A stretch of 64,000 bases of DNA. Source: Limnohabitans sp. Rim11. Lineage in GTDB: Bacteria > Pseudomonadota > Gammaproteobacteria > Burkholderiales > Burkholderiaceae_C. The DNA is taken from the NCBI RefSeq assembly GCF_001269365.1, contig NZ_CXOM01000002.1, positions 256,001 to 320,000 of the forward strand, read 5' to 3'. Below the pieces are notes generated by a model. It saw nothing but the letters and a program-made list of their open reading frames with translations. It ran no database searches and was not told the DNA's origin. This document shows positions 60,645 to 64,000 of this stretch, piece after piece (the stretch's first letter is position 1; each line of letters starts with the position of its first letter). The translations under genes and the position numbers were made by a program.

Positions 60645-61562
60645 TCAGGCCCAGTTCGCCAAATTCTCTTTTTGCAATTCTTTGCGACGCGCCATGTGAT
60701 CGGGCAGGATGCTGGCCACCACTTTCCAAAATGCAGGGCTGTGATTCATCTCGTGCAAATGCGCTAGCTCATGCACCACCACATAGTCAATGGCATCGGG
60801 CTTAAGGTGAATGAGGCGCCAGTTCAAACGAATGGCGCCATCCACACGCGCACTGCCCCAACGTGAACCGGCGTTGGACAAACTCAAACGGCGCCACTGC
60901 ACGCCCATTAGCGGCGCATAAAAATTCAGGCGGCTTTCAAACAGCACTTTGGCTTCACGCATTAGCCATGCTTGCACCGCATCTCTGATTTGGGAGGGCT
61001 CTGCGTTGTGGGGCAAGGCCAGCAACAACTCGCGTTGATCGTTCAATTCGCTGCGGCCGTTTTCTGGGCTAAGGTGTAAATGAATAGGGGCGCCCAAATA
61101 ATCTAAGCTGGCACCCTCGCGCCATTCAATTTGTCGAATATTTTTCTGGCGCTCTTGCATCTCCGCCCATTTGCGCAGCACCCACTCGCCGCGCTCTTGC
61201 AGGCCCAACTCCACTTCTTTGATGGTGACCCATTTGGGCGCGCGCACCTCTAAGCCGTCGGGCCCCACCACAAAGCCAATAGAACGGCGGCGAACTCGCT
61301 GAAACAAATAAGCCACATGCATGCCTTCCAGCACAGTTTCGCGATTGGCGCGGGGATGCACCAAGGGTCGATGCGATGAAGCCAAAGGCATGCGGCCAGC
61401 ACCAGACGCAGGCGACGCTACGCTGATGAAGGGCGAGACTGTGACATTTGAATTGGATGCTGGAGAGGAACTCGGCGTCGATGGTGAAATAGTTTGCCGA
61501 AGAGATGGCGTCGCTGGCGGCGGGCTTAAGAAATCAAAAACAAGTTGAAGCGGATTTCGCAT
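60645..61562 (-). CDS. YgjP/WLM-type zinc metallopeptidase-like protein
   Basis: 305 residues. The N-terminal 75 residues are Ser/Pro/Thr-rich and probably disordered. The domain from about residue 85 ends with the zinc site VVHELAHLHEMNHSPAFWKVV (HExxH plus a third His), with RRLSLSNAGSRWGSARVDGAIRLNWRLI before it, as in the M48-like YgjP (DUF45) family. It is cytoplasmic, with no signal peptide. It follows plsC by 13 bases. Confidence 0.9.
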   Translation of the reverse strand: MRNPLQLVFDFLSPPPATPSLRQTISPSTPSSSPASNSNVTVSPFISVASPASGAGRMPLASSHRPLVHPRANRETVLEGMHVAYLFQRVRRRSIGFVVGPDGLEVRAPKWVTIKEVELGLQERGEWVLRKWAEMQERQKNIRQIEWREGASLDYLGAPIHLHLSPENGRSELNDQRELLLALPHNAEPSQIRDAVQAWLMREAKVLFESRLNFYAPLMGVQWRRLSLSNAGSRWGSARVDGAIRLNWRLIHLKPDAIDYVVVHELAHLHEMNHSPAFWKVVASILPDHMARRKELQKENLANWA

Positions 61563-61575
61563 CGGGTGTTTCTAA

Positions 61576-62352
61576 TTAGGACTTTGAATTGACTTCTAGG
61601 CTTGCAACTTGAGAGGCTGCTGAATAAGCCTCGGGATCCAAGCGCAGCATCTCCGCCTCAATCCAAGTTTCTACTTCTTGCATCAACTCTTCGGGTTGAC
61701 GGCCTTCACTAGAAATGGCCTTGCCAATAGAGATGTCCACAATGCCTGGCTTCTTGATGAAAGCTTTGGTGGGCCAGCATTTGGCGGAGGTGACGGCAAT
61801 TGGGATGACCGGCACGCCCGCTTCAATGGCCAAACGTGTGCCGCCTGTTTTGTAGACGCCCTTTTGGCCGCGTGGAATTCGTGTGCCTTCAGGAAACATG
61901 ATGACCCAAACACCTTGCTCCATCAAACGCTTACCCTGCGTGACCACCTTGGTAAAGGCCTGCGCGCGCTGGCTGCGGTCAATGTGAATCATGTCCAAAC
62001 GACCCATGGCCCAACCAAAGAATGGCACGCTCAACAATTCTTTTTTGAACACATAAGCCAAGGGGTGCGGCATGATGGCCGGCATCAAAAAAGTTTCCCA
62101 TGTCGATTGGTGCTTGACCAACAAAATGACGGGATCTTTTTCGCCCAAGGGCAAATTTTCCATGCCCGTGATTCTGTTTTCAATGCCCAATATCAATGTG
62201 CCGCTGTTGATGGCGTTGCGCAGCCAAGCCGCACACCACCAATACAAACGGTTGCTGCTTATAAACACGGAAGCCACCACCACCACCAGGGCCCAAGGAA
62301 TGACCGTGACCGTCATCCAAATCATGTGAAGCAGCGATCGAATGAAGTTCAT
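61576..62352 (-). CDS. plsC: 1-acyl-sn-glycerol-3-phosphate acyltransferase
   Basis: 258 residues with one N-terminal membrane helix. The catalytic block is LLVKHQSTWETF, where the usual HX4D is HX4E, an accepted variant in this group; the FPEGTRIPRGQKG phosphate-binding motif is intact, and VPVIPIAV follows. It adds the second acyl chain to make phosphatidic acid. The ATG at 62352 overlaps the gmhB stop by four bases. Confidence 0.93.
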   Translation of the reverse strand: MNFIRSLLHMIWMTVTVIPWALVVVVASVFISSNRLYWWCAAWLRNAINSGTLILGIENRITGMENLPLGEKDPVILLVKHQSTWETFLMPAIMPHPLAYVFKKELLSVPFFGWAMGRLDMIHIDRSQRAQAFTKVVTQGKRLMEQGVWVIMFPEGTRIPRGQKGVYKTGGTRLAIEAGVPVIPIAVTSAKCWPTKAFIKKPGIVDISIGKAISSEGRQPEELMQEVETWIEAEMLRLDPEAYSAASQVASLEVNSKS

Positions 62353-62912
62353 ACAGCGAGATCCACCGTTTTTTTCAGTAGCGCATCGACAAATGCGTTG
62401 AGGTCTAAATGCATATGCGTGCCCGCTGGAAATGTGGGTGGCAAGCCACTGCCGCGCAGACTTTCAGAATTACCCGTCAAGACCAAATGCGGCGCGCAAC
62501 CTGCGGCCACTGCGGCCTGCATGTCGCGCAGGCTGTCGCCCACAAAGGGCACGCCTTTGATGTCTACGCCAAAGCGATCGGCCACTTGCTCTAACAAACC
62601 AGGCAAAGGTTTTCTGCAAGTGCAGGTGTCTTCGGGGGTGTGCGGGCAATAAAAAATAGCATCGATACGGCCACCCACTGCGGCCAATTGTTTCATCATG
62701 CGTTTGTGAATGGCGTTGAGCGATGCCACATCGATCAAACCACGACCCAAGCCCGATTGGTTGGTGGCCAAAATGACGTGATAGCCCGCATGATTCAAAC
62801 GGCCCACTGCTTCTAACGCGCCCGGCAATGCCTGCCACTCTTCAGGCGATTTGATGTACTCATCACTGTCGTGATTGAGGGTGCCATCGCGATCGAGTAT
62901 GACGAGCTTCAT
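62349..62912 (-). CDS. gmhB: D-glycero-beta-D-manno-heptose-1,7-bisphosphate 7-phosphatase
   Basis: 187 residues, HAD family subclass III. Nucleophile motif ILDRDGTLN (Asp7, Asp9), TNQSGLGRG, the zinc loop YCPHTPEDTCTCRKP and the KGVPFVGDSLRDMQAA acid motif identify GmhB. It makes ADP-heptose precursor for the lipopolysaccharide inner core. Gene order glyS-gmhB-plsC-metallopeptidase is common in Burkholderiales. Confidence 0.95.
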   Translation of the reverse strand: MKLVILDRDGTLNHDSDEYIKSPEEWQALPGALEAVGRLNHAGYHVILATNQSGLGRGLIDVASLNAIHKRMMKQLAAVGGRIDAIFYCPHTPEDTCTCRKPLPGLLEQVADRFGVDIKGVPFVGDSLRDMQAAVAAGCAPHLVLTGNSESLRGSGLPPTFPAGTHMHLDLNAFVDALLKKTVDLAV

Positions 62913-62918
62913 AAATAC

Positions 62919-64000
62919 TTAAGAAGCCAAGCGCGACAAATCGGCCACACGGTTCATGGCCACATGCAAGCACTTGAGCAAGCCTTGGCGGTTTAAACGC
63001 ACGTCCATTTCTTCTGCATTGACCATCACGTCGTCAAAGAACGCATCGACGGGCGAGCGCAAGGCCGCCAAGGTTTGCAATGAGCCGGTGTAGTCACCCG
63101 CTTTGAACAAGGCTTCAGACTCGGGCAACAATCGTTGCATCACTTCGTATAAAGCTTGTTCGGCATTTTCTTTAAGAAGCGCAGAATTGACATGCGCATC
63201 TACTTCATCGGCCTTCTTCAAAATGTTGCCGATACGCTTATTGGCTGCGGCCAATGCGGGGCTTTCGGGCAAGGCCGCAAAGGCACGTACAGCGGCCAAC
63301 AGCTTAGGCACTTGGCCCAAGCGTGCCGGATGCAATGCCAACACAGCATCGACCTCTTGGGCACTATAACCTTGCTCGCGCAGTGCGCCAGCCAAGCGGT
63401 CAAACAAGAATGTGGGCAGGGCTTCTGAAGGGTCTGTAATTTTGTCGCCAAACACAGGCACCGCCATGGCCAGCAATTGACGCCAATCGAGCGCCAAATC
63501 TTTTTCCATGAGCATGCGAATGACGCCCAATGCGTGACGACGCAGTGCAAACGGATCTTTGTCGCCGCTTGGCAAGTTGCCAATGCCAAACATGCCCACC
63601 AAAGTTTCTAGCTTATCGGCCAAGGCCACGACCAAGCCCACGTTGTTGCGAGGCAATTCGTCACCGGCAAAGCGGGGGCGGTAGTGGTCTTCAATGGCGT
63701 CGGCAATGTCGTTGGATAAACCATCGTGGCGCGCATAGTAGCCACCCATGATGCCCTGCAACTCAGGGAACTCGCCCACCATGTCGGTGAGCAAATCGGT
63801 TTTGGCCAACTGAGCGGCCGTGTCGGCAGCTTGCGCTAACGCATCACCCCCCAGAGCTTGACCCAAGGCCTTGGCGATGCCGCGCACACGCGTCATGCGC
63901 TCGCCTTGCGTGCCCAGTTTGTTGTGGTACACAACTTTGTTCAGACCTTCGACACGCGATGCCAAAGTTTTCTTCCGGTCTTGGTCGAAGAAGAATTTGG
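62919..64000 (-). CDS. glyS: Glycyl-tRNA synthetase beta subunit, 3' part
   Basis: The last 360 or so residues; the 5' end lies beyond the window. The frame is open to base 64000, and the visible start KFFFDQDRKKTLASRVEGLNKVVYHNKLG matches the GlyS middle region. The GGYYARHDGLSNDIADAIEDHYRPRFAGDELP and SGDKDPFALRRHALGVIRML segments are highly conserved, and the anticodon-binding tail is complete. It charges tRNA-Gly with GlyQ. It ends six bases before gmhB. Confidence 0.95.
   Translation of the reverse strand, partial: KFFFDQDRKKTLASRVEGLNKVVYHNKLGTQGERMTRVRGIAKALGQALGGDALAQAADTAAQLAKTDLLTDMVGEFPELQGIMGGYYARHDGLSNDIADAIEDHYRPRFAGDELPRNNVGLVVALADKLETLVGMFGIGNLPSGDKDPFALRRHALGVIRMLMEKDLALDWRQLLAMAVPVFGDKITDPSEALPTFLFDRLAGALREQGYSAQEVDAVLALHPARLGQVPKLLAAVRAFAALPESPALAAANKRIGNILKKADEVDAHVNSALLKENAEQALYEVMQRLLPESEALFKAGDYTGSLQTLAALRSPVDAFFDDVMVNAEEMDVRLNRQGLLKCLHVAMNRVADLSRLAS

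Noticed and set aside
1..64000. CRISPR arrays, tRNA or rRNA genes, insertion-sequence transposases, prophage
   Set aside because: No regularly spaced repeats, no cloverleaf sequences and no transposase or phage structural proteins were seen on either strand; the repeats present are the palindromic elements described.

Overview
The window reads as ordinary chromosome of a betaproteobacterium, most likely a Comamonadaceae-type member of the Burkholderiales (Limnohabitans/Rhodoferax-like). This is inferred from the type of the protein families, the glyS-gmhB-plsC-metallopeptidase order at the right end, a LiuR-controlled leucine degradation cluster, a fused double-length UvrA, and the pairing of DUF4214-type surface proteins with FecR and CHASE2-cyclase genes. 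No tRNA, rRNA, CRISPR array, transposase or prophage was seen. Coding density is very high and no gap without a gene exceeds 300 bases.

Layout. (1) 133-6245, minus strand: a 1229-residue surface-layer-like protein with RTX repeats and a DUF4214 module, a terminator, then a small DUF6447-like protein, a two-part SAM methyltransferase, a small unknown protein and an XRE-type regulator. (2) 6345-12759: a perfect CRP-type site upstream of the surface-layer gene; a TPR/beta-barrel protein, a FecR protein and an acyltransferase on the minus strand; and divergently a CHASE2 nucleotide cyclase translationally coupled to a Crp-family regulator. (3) 12801-32254, minus strand: one tightly coupled operon of about 19 kb for an ABC-transporter-exported polysaccharide, probably D-rhamnose-containing O antigen. 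It encodes ManC, Gmd and Rmd (GDP-D-rhamnose supply), a WcaJ-type initiating transferase, glycosyltransferases including one with three GT-B domains, Wzm/Wzt, a WbdD-like capping methyltransferase, a GtrA/GtrB/GT-C decoration trio and, unexpectedly, a serralysin-type RTX protease. (4) 32294-38161: tandem-fused UvrA of 1955 residues, carrying an in-frame palindromic repeat. (5) 38214-42159: a DUF1800/DUF1501 pair and a small membrane protein bracketed by identical 147-bp palindromic elements. (6) 42225-45330: an MFS symporter, an orphan DUF4212 small subunit, a DsbA-fold isomerase and a DUF1289 protein. (7) 45347-60578: the leucine/isovalerate degradation cluster (liuA, B, C, D, E, a thiolase and an acyl-CoA dehydrogenase) with a MerR-type LiuR, its palindromic operator, an AraC-type regulator, beta-carbonic anhydrase, a HAD phosphatase and a YchJ protein. 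(8) 60645-64000: YgjP-type metallopeptidase, plsC, gmhB and the 3' part of glyS.

How the parts may work together. The first 32 kb look like a cell-envelope region: a surface-layer protein, outer-membrane and periplasmic partners, an exported polysaccharide and a secreted protease that shares its DUF4214 module with the surface-layer protein. The cyclase and Crp-like regulator sit beside it, and the surface-layer promoter carries the site such a regulator should bind at class II activator spacing, so a local second-messenger circuit over the cell surface is the main hypothesis offered here. The right half is largely catabolic and housekeeping.
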